From assembly GCA_032095175.1 (NCBI GenBank), contig DAMCZI010000064.1, positions 1 through 20,396 of the forward strand: a stretch of 20,396 nt of DNA, given 5' to 3'. The notes below the pieces were generated by a model that did not search any database, was not told the DNA's origin, and was given only the letters and a program-made list of their open reading frames with translations. Position 1 is the first letter of the stretch, and the number at the start of each line of letters is the position of its first letter. Made by a program: the position numbers and the translations under genes. The stretch is from DAMCZI01 sp032095175. Its GTDB lineage: Bacteria; Bacillota; Clostridia; Clostridiales; Caloramatoraceae. Below are positions 1-7,985 of the stretch, one piece after another.

Positions 1-60
1 CTGTGTACTTTTCAGTACGTCGCTTATTCACTGTTCAATTTTCAAGGACCGAAGTCTTTG
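1..60 (-). promoter_or_regulatory. Probable rRNA operon leader (boxA-like)
   Basis: Read on the minus strand this holds CCTTGAAAATTGAACAGTG, which closely resembles the conserved leader and spacer motif that precedes rRNA genes in Bacilli and Clostridia. It also has a small hairpin of 5-bp arms around a GAAA loop (bases 5-18). It lies downstream of two tandem strong promoters and of the gyrA terminator, so it is probably the leader of an rRNA operon whose 16S gene starts beyond the window edge. The 16S itself is not visible, so this is inferred from context. Confidence 0.6.
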
Positions 61-80
61 TCGTATCACCGACGCTTATT

Positions 81-109
81 ATCTTATCATTTTTCGCCGT
101 CGATGTCAA
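81..109 (-). promoter_or_regulatory. rRNA-type promoter P2
   Basis: On the minus strand a perfect -35 TTGACA (104-109) is followed after 17 bases by TAAGAT (81-86). It is the downstream member of a tandem pair reading away from gyrA toward the probable rRNA leader. Tandem sigma-A promoters about 80 bases apart are usual for Firmicute rRNA operons. Confidence 0.75.
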
Positions 110-159
110 CACTTTTTTTCTTTCTTTTTTCACCGCCCCATCAGAGGCGACATGTATTT

Positions 160-188
160 ATGATATCACCATTTATTTTCCCCGTCAA
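160..188 (-). promoter_or_regulatory. rRNA-type promoter P1
   Basis: On the minus strand -35 TTGACG (183-188) is followed by a 17-base spacer and -10 TATCAT (160-165). An A-rich stretch lies just upstream of the -35 and could act as an UP element. It is the upstream member of the tandem pair that starts in the short gap after the gyrA terminator. Confidence 0.7.
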
Positions 189-234
189 CTAGTTTTCTTC
201 TTGTTTTTATTGGTAATATAAGGGTTGAGATTGC

Positions 235-260
235 AAAAGCCCCAGGGTTCCCCCTGGGGC
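235..260 (-). terminator. gyrA intrinsic terminator
   Basis: A perfect 9-bp GC-rich stem, GCCCCAGGG (239-247) with CCCTGGGGC (252-260), has a 4-base loop. On the minus strand it is followed by TTTT (235-238). It begins 7 bases after the gyrA stop codon and separates gyrase transcription from the downstream rRNA-type promoters. Confidence 0.9.
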
Positions 261-267
261 AATAATA

Positions 268-2715
268 CTATTCATTCAGTTCTTCTATTTCATCTTCATC
301 GCTATCATTGCTGTTTACCTTAGCAACAGAAACAATTTTTTCATCACCTTTAGTTCTCATAAGAGTTACACCCATGGTATTTCTACTTGTCTTGGAAATA
401 TCCTTAACCTCAAGTCTTATAATTATTCCATTGCTGTTTATGAGCATTATCTCATCATTATCGATTACAGTCTTTGCTCCAACAATCTTGCCTGTCTTCT
501 TTGTTACCTTGTAGGTGATTATTCCCTTTCCTCCACGTCCTTGAACATTATATTCAGTGTAGGAAGTTCTCTTTCCAAAGCCATTTTCACTTACTATTAG
601 AAGTTCTGCTTCTGTATCAACAACCTCCATTGCAACTGCAATGTCTCCTTCTCTAAGGGTTATTGCCTTTACTCCTGCAGCTGTTCTTCCCATAGGTCTT
701 ACATCTTCTCCATTAAATGTTATGGAGTAACCATTCTGTGTTATAAATGTAATCTTATCATCTTCACCTATAAGCTTTACAGTTATTAGTTCATCCTCTG
801 GCTTAAGATTTATTGCATTTAATCCAGTCTTTCTCATTGAGCTGAATCCGCTTAGGTTTGTCTTCTTAACAATACCATTCTTTGTTGCAAATACAATAAA
901 CTTATCTTCGGCAAATTCCTTTATTGATATTACAGCCTGTATTCTTTCCCTTGGGTTTAAAGGAAGTATATTAACTATATTAGTTCCCTTTGCAGTTCTT
1001 CCAGCCTCAGGTATTTCATATGCCTTAAGCTTGTAAGCCCTTCCCATGTTTGTAAAGAATAGAATATTGTCATGGGTTGAGGTTATATAAAGATGTTCAA
1101 CAAAATCCTCTTCCCTTGTGGAAAGACCCTGTATGCCCTTTCCGCCTCTCTTCTGGCTCTTGTATGTGTCCATTGGGATTCTCTTTATATATCCAGCATG
1201 TGTAATAGTTACAGCAACTTCCTCTTCCTGAATAAGATCCTCTATATCTATGTCATCCATATTCTTTTCAATCATTGTTCTTCTCTCATTGCCGTACTTT
1301 GTTTTGATTTCAAGAAGTTCATCCTTTATTATCTGTAAAACAAGCTTTTCGTTTGCAAGAACCTCTTTCAAGTAATTAATAAGCTTTATTAATTCAGCAT
1401 ATTCTTCTTCAATCTTGTCCCTTTCCAAGCCTGTAAGCCTTTTAAGTCTCATATCAAGTATTGCCTGGGCTTGCTTTTCAGAAAGTCCGAAGCTTTCCAT
1501 GAGCCTTGTTCTAGCCATTTCATCATTCTTGGAGCTTCTAATAATGCTTATTACCTCATCTATATGATCAAGGGCTATCTTTAATCCCTCTAATATATGA
1601 GCTCTTGCCTCTGCCTTATCAAGTTCGTACTGGGTTCTTCTAGTTATTACAGACTTCTGGAAATCTATATAATGATACAGTACTTCCTTTAGGTTTAATG
1701 TCTTAGGTTCCTTTCCAACTAAGGCAATCATTATTATTCCAAAGCTTATCTGCATGTTGGTATGTTTATAGAGAAGATTTAGAACAACATTAGGATTTGC
1801 ATCCCTCTTTAGCTCTATTACAACTCTCATACCCTGTCTGTCAGATTCATCTCTAAGGTCTGATATTCCTTCAATCTTTTTATCCTTAACAAGATCTGCT
1901 ATTGCTTCAACTAACTTTGCCTTATTTACCTGGTAGGGAAGCTCAGTTACTATTATCTTATTTCTTCCCTTTTCCTCTTCTATTTCAGCCTTTGCTCTAA
2001 CAACTACTTTACCTCTTCCTGTCTCATATGCCTGCCTGATACCCTGGTTTCCCATTATTAATCCTGCTGTAGGGAAATCAGGTCCCTTTATCTTAACCAT
2101 CAAATCCTTTACAGTTGCATCAGGGTTATCAATCAGCATAATAGTTCCATCAATTACTTCTCCAAGATTATGTGGAGGAATGTTTGTTGCCATTCCTACT
2201 GCTATACCTGAAGATCCATTTACTAAGAGGTTTGGATACCTTGATGGAAGTACCTCTGGTTCCTTTTCAGTACCATCGAAGTTATCTATAAAATCAATTG
2301 TATCTTTGTTTATATCCCTCAACATTTCCATTGCAATCTTTGAAAGCCTTGCTTCAGTGTAACGCATTGCCGCTGCACCGTCTCCGTCTACAGAACCAAA
2401 GTTACCATGTCCGTCAACAAGAGGATATCTTGTTGAAAAATCCTGTGCAAGTCTAACCATTGCATCATAAACAGCAGTATCACCATGTGGGTGGTACTTA
2501 CCAAGAACGTCTCCGACGATTCTTGCACTCTTTCTATGCTGCTTATCATAATAAATTCCCAGTTCATTCATTGAATGGAGTATTCTTCTATGAACAGGCT
2601 TCAATCCATCTCTTACATCTGGAAGCGCACGTCCTACTATAACACTCATCGCATAATCTATATAGCATTTTTTCATTTCGTCTTTTATATCGACGCTAAT
2701 AATCTTGTCTTCCAT
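268..2715 (-). CDS. gyrA: DNA gyrase subunit A
   Basis: This is the breakage-reunion subunit of the type IIA topoisomerase that introduces negative supercoils, working as an A2B2 tetramer with GyrB. The 815 residues are a normal full length. The catalytic tyrosine is Y119 in AAMRYTEAR. The quinolone-resistance region, with LGKYHPHGDTAVYDA around residues 71-85, has Thr at the position of E. coli Ser83 and keeps the acidic residue (D84) at the Asp87 position; Thr here is common in clostridia. The GyrA box is QKRGGKG (521-527), followed by the beta-pinwheel C-terminal domain and an acidic tail. The ATG start is preceded by GAGGTGA at good spacing. It lies 20 bp after gyrB, so the two are surely cotranscribed, and it ends in a strong terminator. 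Confidence 0.99.
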   Translation of the reverse strand: MEDKIISVDIKDEMKKCYIDYAMSVIVGRALPDVRDGLKPVHRRILHSMNELGIYYDKQHRKSARIVGDVLGKYHPHGDTAVYDAMVRLAQDFSTRYPLVDGHGNFGSVDGDGAAAMRYTEARLSKIAMEMLRDINKDTIDFIDNFDGTEKEPEVLPSRYPNLLVNGSSGIAVGMATNIPPHNLGEVIDGTIMLIDNPDATVKDLMVKIKGPDFPTAGLIMGNQGIRQAYETGRGKVVVRAKAEIEEEKGRNKIIVTELPYQVNKAKLVEAIADLVKDKKIEGISDLRDESDRQGMRVVIELKRDANPNVVLNLLYKHTNMQISFGIIMIALVGKEPKTLNLKEVLYHYIDFQKSVITRRTQYELDKAEARAHILEGLKIALDHIDEVISIIRSSKNDEMARTRLMESFGLSEKQAQAILDMRLKRLTGLERDKIEEEYAELIKLINYLKEVLANEKLVLQIIKDELLEIKTKYGNERRTMIEKNMDDIDIEDLIQEEEVAVTITHAGYIKRIPMDTYKSQKRGGKGIQGLSTREEDFVEHLYITSTHDNILFFTNMGRAYKLKAYEIPEAGRTAKGTNIVNILPLNPRERIQAVISIKEFAEDKFIVFATKNGIVKKTNLSGFSSMRKTGLNAINLKPEDELITVKLIGEDDKITFITQNGYSITFNGEDVRPMGRTAAGVKAITLREGDIAVAMEVVDTEAELLIVSENGFGKRTSYTEYNVQGRGGKGIITYKVTKKTGKIVGAKTVIDNDEIMLINSNGIIIRLEVKDISKTSRNTMGVTLMRTKGDEKIVSVAKVNSNDSDEDEIEELNE

Positions 2716-2735
2716 AAATTCACCTCATTTGTCTA

Positions 2736-4640
2736 CTAAATATCAAGGTTTTGAACCTTCTTAGCATTCTGTTGTATAAATTCACGTCTAGGTTCAACTC
2801 TATCCCCCATAAGAATAGTGAATATTTCATCAGCAGCAACAGCATCCTCTATATCAACCTTTAGCAGGGTTCTTGTTTCAGGATTCATTGTAGTATCCCA
2901 AAGCTGCTCTGGGTTCATTTCTCCAAGACCTTTGTATCTCTGTATTGAAACGTTTTCTCTTCCAATCTCATCAAGCTTTCTTTCAAGCTCTCTGTCGGTG
3001 TAAACATAAGCATCCTTCTTACCCTTACTTATCTTGTATAGAGGTGGCTGTGCAATATATACATGTCCCTCTTCGATAAGGGGCTTCATATATCTGTAGA
3101 AGAATGTTAAAAGAAGAGTTCTAATATGAGCACCGTCAACATCGGCATCTGTCATCAATATTATCTTATAATATCTTATCTTGCTTACATCGAACTCATC
3201 ATCTATTCCTGCTCCAAAAGCAGTTATCATTGCTCTTATTTCCTGGTATGCAAGTATCTTATCCAGTCTTTGCTTCTCAACATTCATTATCTTACCTCTA
3301 AGAGGAAGTATAGCCTGGAACTTTCTATCTCTTCCCTGCTTAGCAGAACCTCCCGCAGAGTCACCCTCAACCAGATATATTTCACAAAGCTCTGCATTTC
3401 TTTCAGAGCAATCTGCAAGCTTTCCAGGAAGTGATGTACTTTCAAGAACATTTTTTCTTCTTGTAAGCTCCCTTGCCTTTCTTGCTGCATCCCTTGCTCT
3501 TGTTGCAAGTATAGCCTTTTCTACAATAATCTTTGCAACCTGTGGATTTTCCTCTAAAAATGAAGCTACCTTGTCACTTACTACGTTATCAACTATACCT
3601 CTTACCTCTGTATTTCCAAGCTTGGTCTTAGTCTGACCTTCAAACTCAGGGTTTGTAACCTTTACAGATACTACTGCAGTCAAGCCTTCTCTTGTGTCCT
3701 CTCCAGAAAGATTCTTGTCACTTTCCTTTAAGAAACCATACTTTCTTGCATAGTCATTCATAACCTTTGTAAGTGCTGCCTTAAATCCAGCTACATGTGT
3801 TCCTCCCTCGGAGGTATCTATATTGTTTGCAAAGGAATATATAGCTTCGTTATATCCATCATTATACTGCAGTGATATTTCAACTGTAGTATCATCCTTT
3901 AGTCCCTCTATATATATTGGTTCCTCATGAATTACTTCCTTGTTTCTGTTGAGATATACGACAAACTCCTTTATACCACCCTCATAGTGATATACTTCAC
4001 TTTTTCCATCTCTCTCATCAGTAAGAGTGATTTTTATTCCCTTGTTCAGGAATGCCATCTCCCTCAATCTCTGTGAAAGAACTTCAAATTCATGCTCTAT
4101 TGTTTCAAATATCTCAGTATCGGGCTTGTAGGTTACAGTTGTTCCTGTTGTCTTTGTGTTTCCTACAACCTCAAGCTCTGTCATTGTCTTTCCTCTTTCA
4201 TACCTTTGCTTGTAGATATTTCCATCAGTTTTTACCTCTACCTCAAGCCATTCTGAAAGGGCATTTACAACTGATGCTCCAACTCCATGAAGTCCACCTG
4301 CTACCTTGTAGCCTCCCCCTCCAAACTTTCCACCTGCATGTAGAACTGTGTATACGACTTCAACTGCAGGCTTGTGCATCTTGGGATGCATTCCAACTGG
4401 TACTCCTCTACCATTATCAACTACAGTAATAGAGTTATCTTGATGTATTGTAACCTCTATTTTATCGCAAAATCCCTGTAGCGCTTCGTCTACTGCATTA
4501 TCAACTATTTCATAAACAAGATGATGCAGCCCTCTAGGTCCTGTACTTCCTATATACATTCCTGGTCTTTTTCTTACAGCTTCAAGACCTTCCAAAACCT
4601 GTATCTGTTCTGCTCCATAATTTTGTGAAACCTTAGCCAT
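2736..4640 (-). CDS. gyrB: DNA gyrase subunit B
   Basis: This is the ATPase subunit of gyrase and partner of the adjacent GyrA. The 634 residues match the short Gram-positive form. The N-terminal GHKL ATPase shows DNGRG (75-79) and GGLHGVG (115-121). The Toprim domain shows EGDSAGGSA and the metal-binding DADVDGAHIRTLL. The C-terminal tail carries QRYKGLGEMNPEQLW, the GyrA-interaction signature. The ATG start is preceded by AGAGGTG. It starts 20 bp after the remB stop, which places it in a remB-gyrB-gyrA transcription unit. Classification as gyrase rather than topoisomerase IV rests on the origin-proximal position and the QKRGGKG box in its partner. Confidence 0.99.
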   Translation of the reverse strand: MAKVSQNYGAEQIQVLEGLEAVRKRPGMYIGSTGPRGLHHLVYEIVDNAVDEALQGFCDKIEVTIHQDNSITVVDNGRGVPVGMHPKMHKPAVEVVYTVLHAGGKFGGGGYKVAGGLHGVGASVVNALSEWLEVEVKTDGNIYKQRYERGKTMTELEVVGNTKTTGTTVTYKPDTEIFETIEHEFEVLSQRLREMAFLNKGIKITLTDERDGKSEVYHYEGGIKEFVVYLNRNKEVIHEEPIYIEGLKDDTTVEISLQYNDGYNEAIYSFANNIDTSEGGTHVAGFKAALTKVMNDYARKYGFLKESDKNLSGEDTREGLTAVVSVKVTNPEFEGQTKTKLGNTEVRGIVDNVVSDKVASFLEENPQVAKIIVEKAILATRARDAARKARELTRRKNVLESTSLPGKLADCSERNAELCEIYLVEGDSAGGSAKQGRDRKFQAILPLRGKIMNVEKQRLDKILAYQEIRAMITAFGAGIDDEFDVSKIRYYKIILMTDADVDGAHIRTLLLTFFYRYMKPLIEEGHVYIAQPPLYKISKGKKDAYVYTDRELERKLDEIGRENVSIQRYKGLGEMNPEQLWDTTMNPETRTLLKVDIEDAVAADEIFTILMGDRVEPRREFIQQNAKKVQNLDI

Positions 4641-4660
4641 TAAATAACACCTCTTCCGTC

Positions 4661-4918
4661 CTATAGTTCATCAACAAATCCACTGCGCTTTGCAAGCGTC
4701 ACAGAGGAAATTGGTGAAAGATAAATTATGCTTTTCTTATTTCTTTCTGTCAATATGAAGGATTTTGGCTCATCTTTGGTAATTCTTTGTATAAATCCTT
4801 CCTCTTCTGCAATTTTTAAAAAATGTCTTGTATCCATACTTGTAGTAGAGTTGATATCAAAAATTGCTATTATCTCACTTAATGGTATAACCACATTTTC
4901 TCCAAGATGCAGGAACAT
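4661..4918 (-). CDS. remB: RemB-like regulatory protein (DUF370)
   Basis: This 85-residue protein of the DUF370 family matches the position and size of B. subtilis RemB (YaaB, about 81 aa), encoded between recF and gyrB. It starts MFLHLGENVVIPLSEIIAI, the characteristic opening of the family. The paralogue RemA activates biofilm-matrix genes in B. subtilis as a DNA-binding oligomer; the role of RemB is less clear, and a function in this organism is not known. The ATG start is preceded by AGGAGG at 8 bases. It opens the remB-gyrB-gyrA unit, 20 bp ahead of gyrB. There is no membrane segment. Confidence 0.88.
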   Translation of the reverse strand: MFLHLGENVVIPLSEIIAIFDINSTTSMDTRHFLKIAEEEGFIQRITKDEPKSFILTERNKKSIIYLSPISSVTLAKRSGFVDEL

Positions 4919-5010
4919 GCTTAATTCCTCCTTAATTTCAAAAGCTTTTATTGGTTATTTTATATATTAAAATAGATAAAGCCAATTTAAATAAGAGCAA
5001 TACATAATAT

Positions 5011-5039
5011 ATTATATACTAAAATTCCGTAACACATAA
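5011..5039 (-). promoter_or_regulatory. Candidate promoter for remB-gyrB-gyrA
   Basis: A perfect -10 TATAAT (5011-5016, minus strand) sits 17 bases from a poor -35 TTATGT (5034-5039), about 90 bases upstream of remB in the 191-bp recF-remB gap. The whole gap is AT-rich, so chance matches are likely. It is offered only because the long gap suggests independent transcription of the gyrase genes. I see no clear terminator for recF here. Confidence 0.3.
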
Positions 5040-5109
5040 TGGAAAAATTGTATATAAAATATCGCCCAAATAAATTATAACCTTAATTGGTACAAAAGTA
5101 TATTTTATT

Positions 5110-6228
5110 CTACTTCCTAAAATCCAGTTCCTCAATACTTCCTGAAGAAACCAAAAAAACCTTTTTTTCACTGAAATGAAATGCATTTATATCATTTAGA
5201 GTTGTGCATGTAATCATTGTCTGTATCTCCTTTAAGGTTTCAAGAAGAAAACTCTGTCTTTTTATATCCAGCTCAGACAGCACATCATCTAAAAGGAGTA
5301 TTGGAAATTCTCCAACCTCGGATTTTATTATTTCAAGTTCTGAAAGCTTTAGAGACAGTGCTGCAGTCCTCTGCTGCCCCTGAGAGCCATAAACCTTTGC
5401 ATCCATACCGTTTATTTTAATTATTATATCATCTCTATGGGGCCCTGAGGTTGTAAAACCCCTCTGTATGTCTTCATCCAGGTTTTCTGTATAGCTTTTC
5501 ATAAGGATTTCTTTACAATTTATTTTTTCGCTATAATTTTTTATACTGCAGTCATATAAAATCTCAAGCTCTTCTCTGCCATCAGTTATCCTTCTGTGAA
5601 TAAGCTTTGCAATAAGCGAAAGCTTTCTTATGAATTCATTTCTTACCTGTATTATGAAGCTTCCGTATTCCGCCAGCTGTTCACTGAACACATCTATTGT
5701 TAGCTTGGCAGATGGCGATCTGTATGCGGCCTTTAAAAGATTATTTCTCTGTAATAGACACTGATTATATTGTAAAAGAGCATGGTGATATCTTGGTCTT
5801 ATCTGGTTTATCTCGTTATCAATAAACCTTCTCCTTACACCTGGGCCTTCCTTAACAAGCTTTAAATCCTCCGGGGAAAATATTACAGAGTTGACAGTAC
5901 CAAGAACCTCAGAGTTTTTATTTAACTTAAGCCCATTCACCTTAATAGACTTTTTTTCCTGAGCATCCAAGAGAAACTCAAGGGTGTAATCGCCCTGATT
6001 TTTTGAAACCTCTGCTTTTATATAACCTCTGTTTTTACCCCATTTTATTAGTTCCTTATCCCTTAAGGTTCTATGAGACCTTAAACTGCTTGAATAGTAT
6101 ATTGATTCAACTATATTTGTCTTTCCCTGAGCATTTTCTCCAACAAATATGTTTAATCCTTTACCCAGTTTTAGATTTAAATTCTGATAGTTTCTAAAAT
6201 TTATTAATTCAAGGGATTTTAAATACAT
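5110..6228 (-). CDS. recF: DNA replication and repair protein RecF
   Basis: RecF is an SMC-like ATPase that binds gapped or ssDNA-dsDNA junctions and, with RecO and RecR, loads RecA at stalled forks. The 372 residues are a usual length. Walker A is GENAQGKTN (30-38) after the typical start MYLKSLELINFRNYQNLNL. The ABC signature region is TTSGPHRDD and Walker B is ILLLDDVLSELD near the C terminus. The ATG start has GGAG upstream at 9 bases. It follows yaaA, but a short palindromic repeat lies in the 94-bp gap between them. Confidence 0.98.
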   Translation of the reverse strand: MYLKSLELINFRNYQNLNLKLGKGLNIFVGENAQGKTNIVESIYYSSSLRSHRTLRDKELIKWGKNRGYIKAEVSKNQGDYTLEFLLDAQEKKSIKVNGLKLNKNSEVLGTVNSVIFSPEDLKLVKEGPGVRRRFIDNEINQIRPRYHHALLQYNQCLLQRNNLLKAAYRSPSAKLTIDVFSEQLAEYGSFIIQVRNEFIRKLSLIAKLIHRRITDGREELEILYDCSIKNYSEKINCKEILMKSYTENLDEDIQRGFTTSGPHRDDIIIKINGMDAKVYGSQGQQRTAALSLKLSELEIIKSEVGEFPILLLDDVLSELDIKRQSFLLETLKEIQTMITCTTLNDINAFHFSEKKVFLVSSGSIEELDFRK

Positions 6229-6246
6229 ATATTCATTCTCCTATTG

Positions 6247-6317
6247 AGATGCCAGGCACATGAGTTACGAGTTATTTAAGATTATTTAAATAATCTATAA
6301 CTCATGTACCAGATGCC
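6247..6317. repeat. Short palindromic repeat, copy A
   Basis: 13-bp arms GGCACATGAGTTA (6255-6267) and its inverted partner (6298-6310) differ at one base and enclose a perfect 16-bp palindrome GATTATTTAAATAATC (6280-6295). The element is bounded by 7-bp direct repeats AGATGCC (6247-6253 and 6311-6317), which could be a target duplication. The left half shares most bases with the left half of copy B at 12092. It lies between yaaA and recF. Confidence 0.65.
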
Positions 6318-6322
6318 CTCAC

Positions 6323-6532
6323 CTATATAATCTCGAAGGTTCCTAAATCTCCAACCTCTATTATATCACCCTTGCGTATCTTTTTGCCTCTCTCCAATGC
6401 AACTTGTCCATTTACCTTTACATCACCTGAGGCTATAATGAGCTTTGCGTCTGAACCTGAGCCAACAATACCTGCCCATTTCATGAACTGGTCAAGTTTA
6501 ATATACTCTGTATTAATTTCTATTTTGTTCAC
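6323..6532 (-). CDS. yaaA: S4-domain RNA-binding protein YaaA/RlbA
   Basis: This 69-residue protein is essentially one S4 RNA-binding fold: IKLDQFMKWAGIVGSGSDAK, then GDVKVNGQVALERGKKIRKGD. Position between dnaN and recF and size match B. subtilis YaaA (RlbA), linked to ribosome assembly. The start is GTG at 6530-6532, chosen because GGAGGG lies 7 bases upstream and the first residues MNKIEINTEYIKLDQ fit the family. It is cytoplasmic. It is separated from dnaN by the dnaN terminator, so it probably has its own promoter, which I could not identify convincingly. Confidence 0.9.
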   Translation of the reverse strand: MNKIEINTEYIKLDQFMKWAGIVGSGSDAKLIIASGDVKVNGQVALERGKKIRKGDIIEVGDLGTFEII

Positions 6533-6594
6533 TGTTATCCCTCCTTTATTTATCGATACGTTATATTAAAAGTTTAAATAACATTTTAATATAT

Positions 6595-6616
6595 AAAACC
6601 ACCTGATAACAGGTGG
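6595..6616 (-). terminator. dnaN intrinsic terminator
   Basis: A 7-bp stem CCACCTG (6599-6605) with CAGGTGG (6610-6616) has a 4-base loop and is followed on the minus strand by TTTTATATA. It lies 7 bases after the dnaN stop codon. The modest stem may allow some read-through into yaaA. Confidence 0.8.
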
Positions 6617-6623
6617 CATTTTG

Positions 6624-7727
6624 TCAATTCTCCTCTCTTATCCTTACAGGAAGAACAAGGTAGGTATAATCATTTGAGTCACACTTTTTAACCAAACAAG
6701 GACTTACATTGGTTGAAAATTCAAGGTATATATCTTCACAATCTATTATTCTCAAAACATCTAGAAAATATCTTGCGTTAAACCTTATTTTAATATTTTC
6801 ACCCTCAAGCTCTGTATTGACTTCCTCATAAACCTTTCCCATCTGAGAGTTTGAAGTAATAACTATACTGTCATCCTTAACATCAAAGGTAACAAGGTTA
6901 GTTCTTCCTTCTCTGGCAAGAAGTGATGCTCTCTCAATACTGTCCATTAATTCCCCTGCTTTAACCTTTACTCTTGTTCTATATTCATCTGGTATAATCT
7001 GTCTGTAATTTATAAACTCGCCATCCAACAGCCTTGATATTATCTTTGTGTTTCCAAGGTTAAACAGAATATGATTTGGAGTAAATGTTATTTTAACCAT
7101 ATTAGTTGATGGTTCAAGTATCTTTGATATTTCATTAAGTGTCTTTCCTGGTATTACAGCACTTATGTTGTTATCATTTCCAATATCAAAGGTTTTATAT
7201 GCAAGTCTAAACTGATCAAGCGCAACAAAGTTTAATGCTCTATCCCTTACCTCAAAAAGCACTCCAGTAAGTATTGGTCTAATTTCATCCTGGGATATTG
7301 AAAAAATTGTTTGTCTTATCATATTTCTTAAAACATCCTGGGATATTTCATACATAGAATTCTCATTTATAGTAGGAAGCTGTGGAAATTCATTTGAGCT
7401 GTTTCCTACTATAACGAATTCTGATTTTTGGCATGTTATATATGCATTATTGTTTTCAACCTTAAAAGTTATATTGTCATTAGGAAGCTTTCTTACAAAT
7501 TCTCCAAAAAGCCTTGAGTTTAAAACTATTGAACCTTTTTCATGAACATCACTATCAATATATGTTTCAATTCCAAGATCAAGGTCAGTTGCTGTTAAAA
7601 CAACCTTATTATCAATAGCATTTATAAGTATACCTTCCAATATAGGATATGTTGTTTTTGTAGAAGTAGCCTTTTGAACAGTATTAATTGCATCCTGCAA
7701 AATGTTCTTTTCACATGTAAACCACAT
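6624..7727 (-). CDS. dnaN: DNA polymerase III beta subunit (sliding clamp)
   Basis: This is the ring-shaped processivity clamp that tethers DNA polymerase III and many repair proteins to DNA. The 367-residue protein is of usual length and has the three-fold repeated clamp architecture, with the clamp C terminus YTYLVLPVRIREEN. I chose the ATG at 7725-7727 (MWFTCEKNILQDAINTV) because AGGAGG (7735-7740) is spaced 7 bases from it and the family starts here. The frame stays open 37 codons further upstream, but that stretch translates origin DNA (DnaA boxes and trio repeats) and is not protein-like. The leader directly upstream of the ribosome site carries a DnaA-box palindrome. The gene follows dnaA across the 258-bp second half of oriC. 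Confidence 0.98.
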   Translation of the reverse strand: MWFTCEKNILQDAINTVQKATSTKTTYPILEGILINAIDNKVVLTATDLDLGIETYIDSDVHEKGSIVLNSRLFGEFVRKLPNDNITFKVENNNAYITCQKSEFVIVGNSSNEFPQLPTINENSMYEISQDVLRNMIRQTIFSISQDEIRPILTGVLFEVRDRALNFVALDQFRLAYKTFDIGNDNNISAVIPGKTLNEISKILEPSTNMVKITFTPNHILFNLGNTKIISRLLDGEFINYRQIIPDEYRTRVKVKAGELMDSIERASLLAREGRTNLVTFDVKDDSIVITSNSQMGKVYEEVNTELEGENIKIRFNARYFLDVLRIIDCEDIYLEFSTNVSPCLVKKCDSNDYTYLVLPVRIREEN

Positions 7728-7740
7728 AAAAAATCCTCCT

Positions 7741-7759
7741 TTTATCCACAGTGGATAAA
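7741..7759. promoter_or_regulatory. DnaA-box palindrome abutting dnaN ribosome site
   Basis: TTTATCCACAGTGGATAAA is a perfect 19-base inverted repeat. It contains one exact DnaA box on the plus strand and an overlapping one-mismatch box on the minus strand. Its edge touches the dnaN Shine-Dalgarno (7735-7740). It could act both in the origin and in control of dnaN by DnaA. Confidence 0.7.
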
Positions 7760-7792
7760 TTTTAAAATATATAGAGAGAATATATATTTTTT

Positions 7793-7831
7793 TAGTAGTA
7801 ATAGTAGTAGGGGCTGTGGGTTTGTGGAAAA
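7793..7831 (+). other. DnaA-trio element with G-run and adjacent boxes
   Basis: The plus strand reads TAGTAGTAATAGTAGTAG (7793-7810), six consecutive trinucleotides of the TAG/TAA type, then GGG (7811-7813). Box-like TGTGGGTTT (7815-7823) and TGTGGAAAA (7823-7831) follow. In B. subtilis, repeats of 3'-GAT-5' next to a GC patch and DnaA boxes are the sites where DnaA engages single strands during opening. Polarity and order here agree with that model. Confidence 0.8.
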
Positions 7832-7985
7832 CTCCCAAGACCCCTAATTTTAATATGTTTTAGATAAAAATAATTGTGGATAATATGTTTATTAAAGAAT
7901 AAAACTTATCCACATTATCCTACCTAATTTTTTCAATTTAATGTTATCAACATTTTATCTATAAGAAGTTATAAACAGGTGTTAA

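Larger units (their letters stand above)
7728..7985. other. oriC: oriC part 2 (dnaA-dnaN gap)
   Basis: This gene-free 258 bp holds exact DnaA boxes TTATCCACA at 7742-7750 (+), 7875-7883 (-) and 7906-7914 (+). Near matches are at 7750-7758, 7823-7831 and 7944-7952. The order from dnaA is boxes, G-run, TAG-trio array (7793-7810), AT-rich tract (7755-7792), then dnaN. This matches the known layout of the B. subtilis basal unwinding system, so strand opening probably begins here. Confidence 0.85.

Noticed and set aside
3181..3636. Plus-strand open frame opposite gyrB
   Set aside because: It is antisense to the conserved Toprim-encoding part of gyrB, with low-complexity composition and no ribosome binding site support.
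7728..7838. Open frame extending dnaN upstream by 37 codons
   Set aside because: It translates DnaA boxes, trio repeats and AT-rich origin DNA. The ATG at 7727 has AGGAGG at ideal spacing and starts where the family starts.
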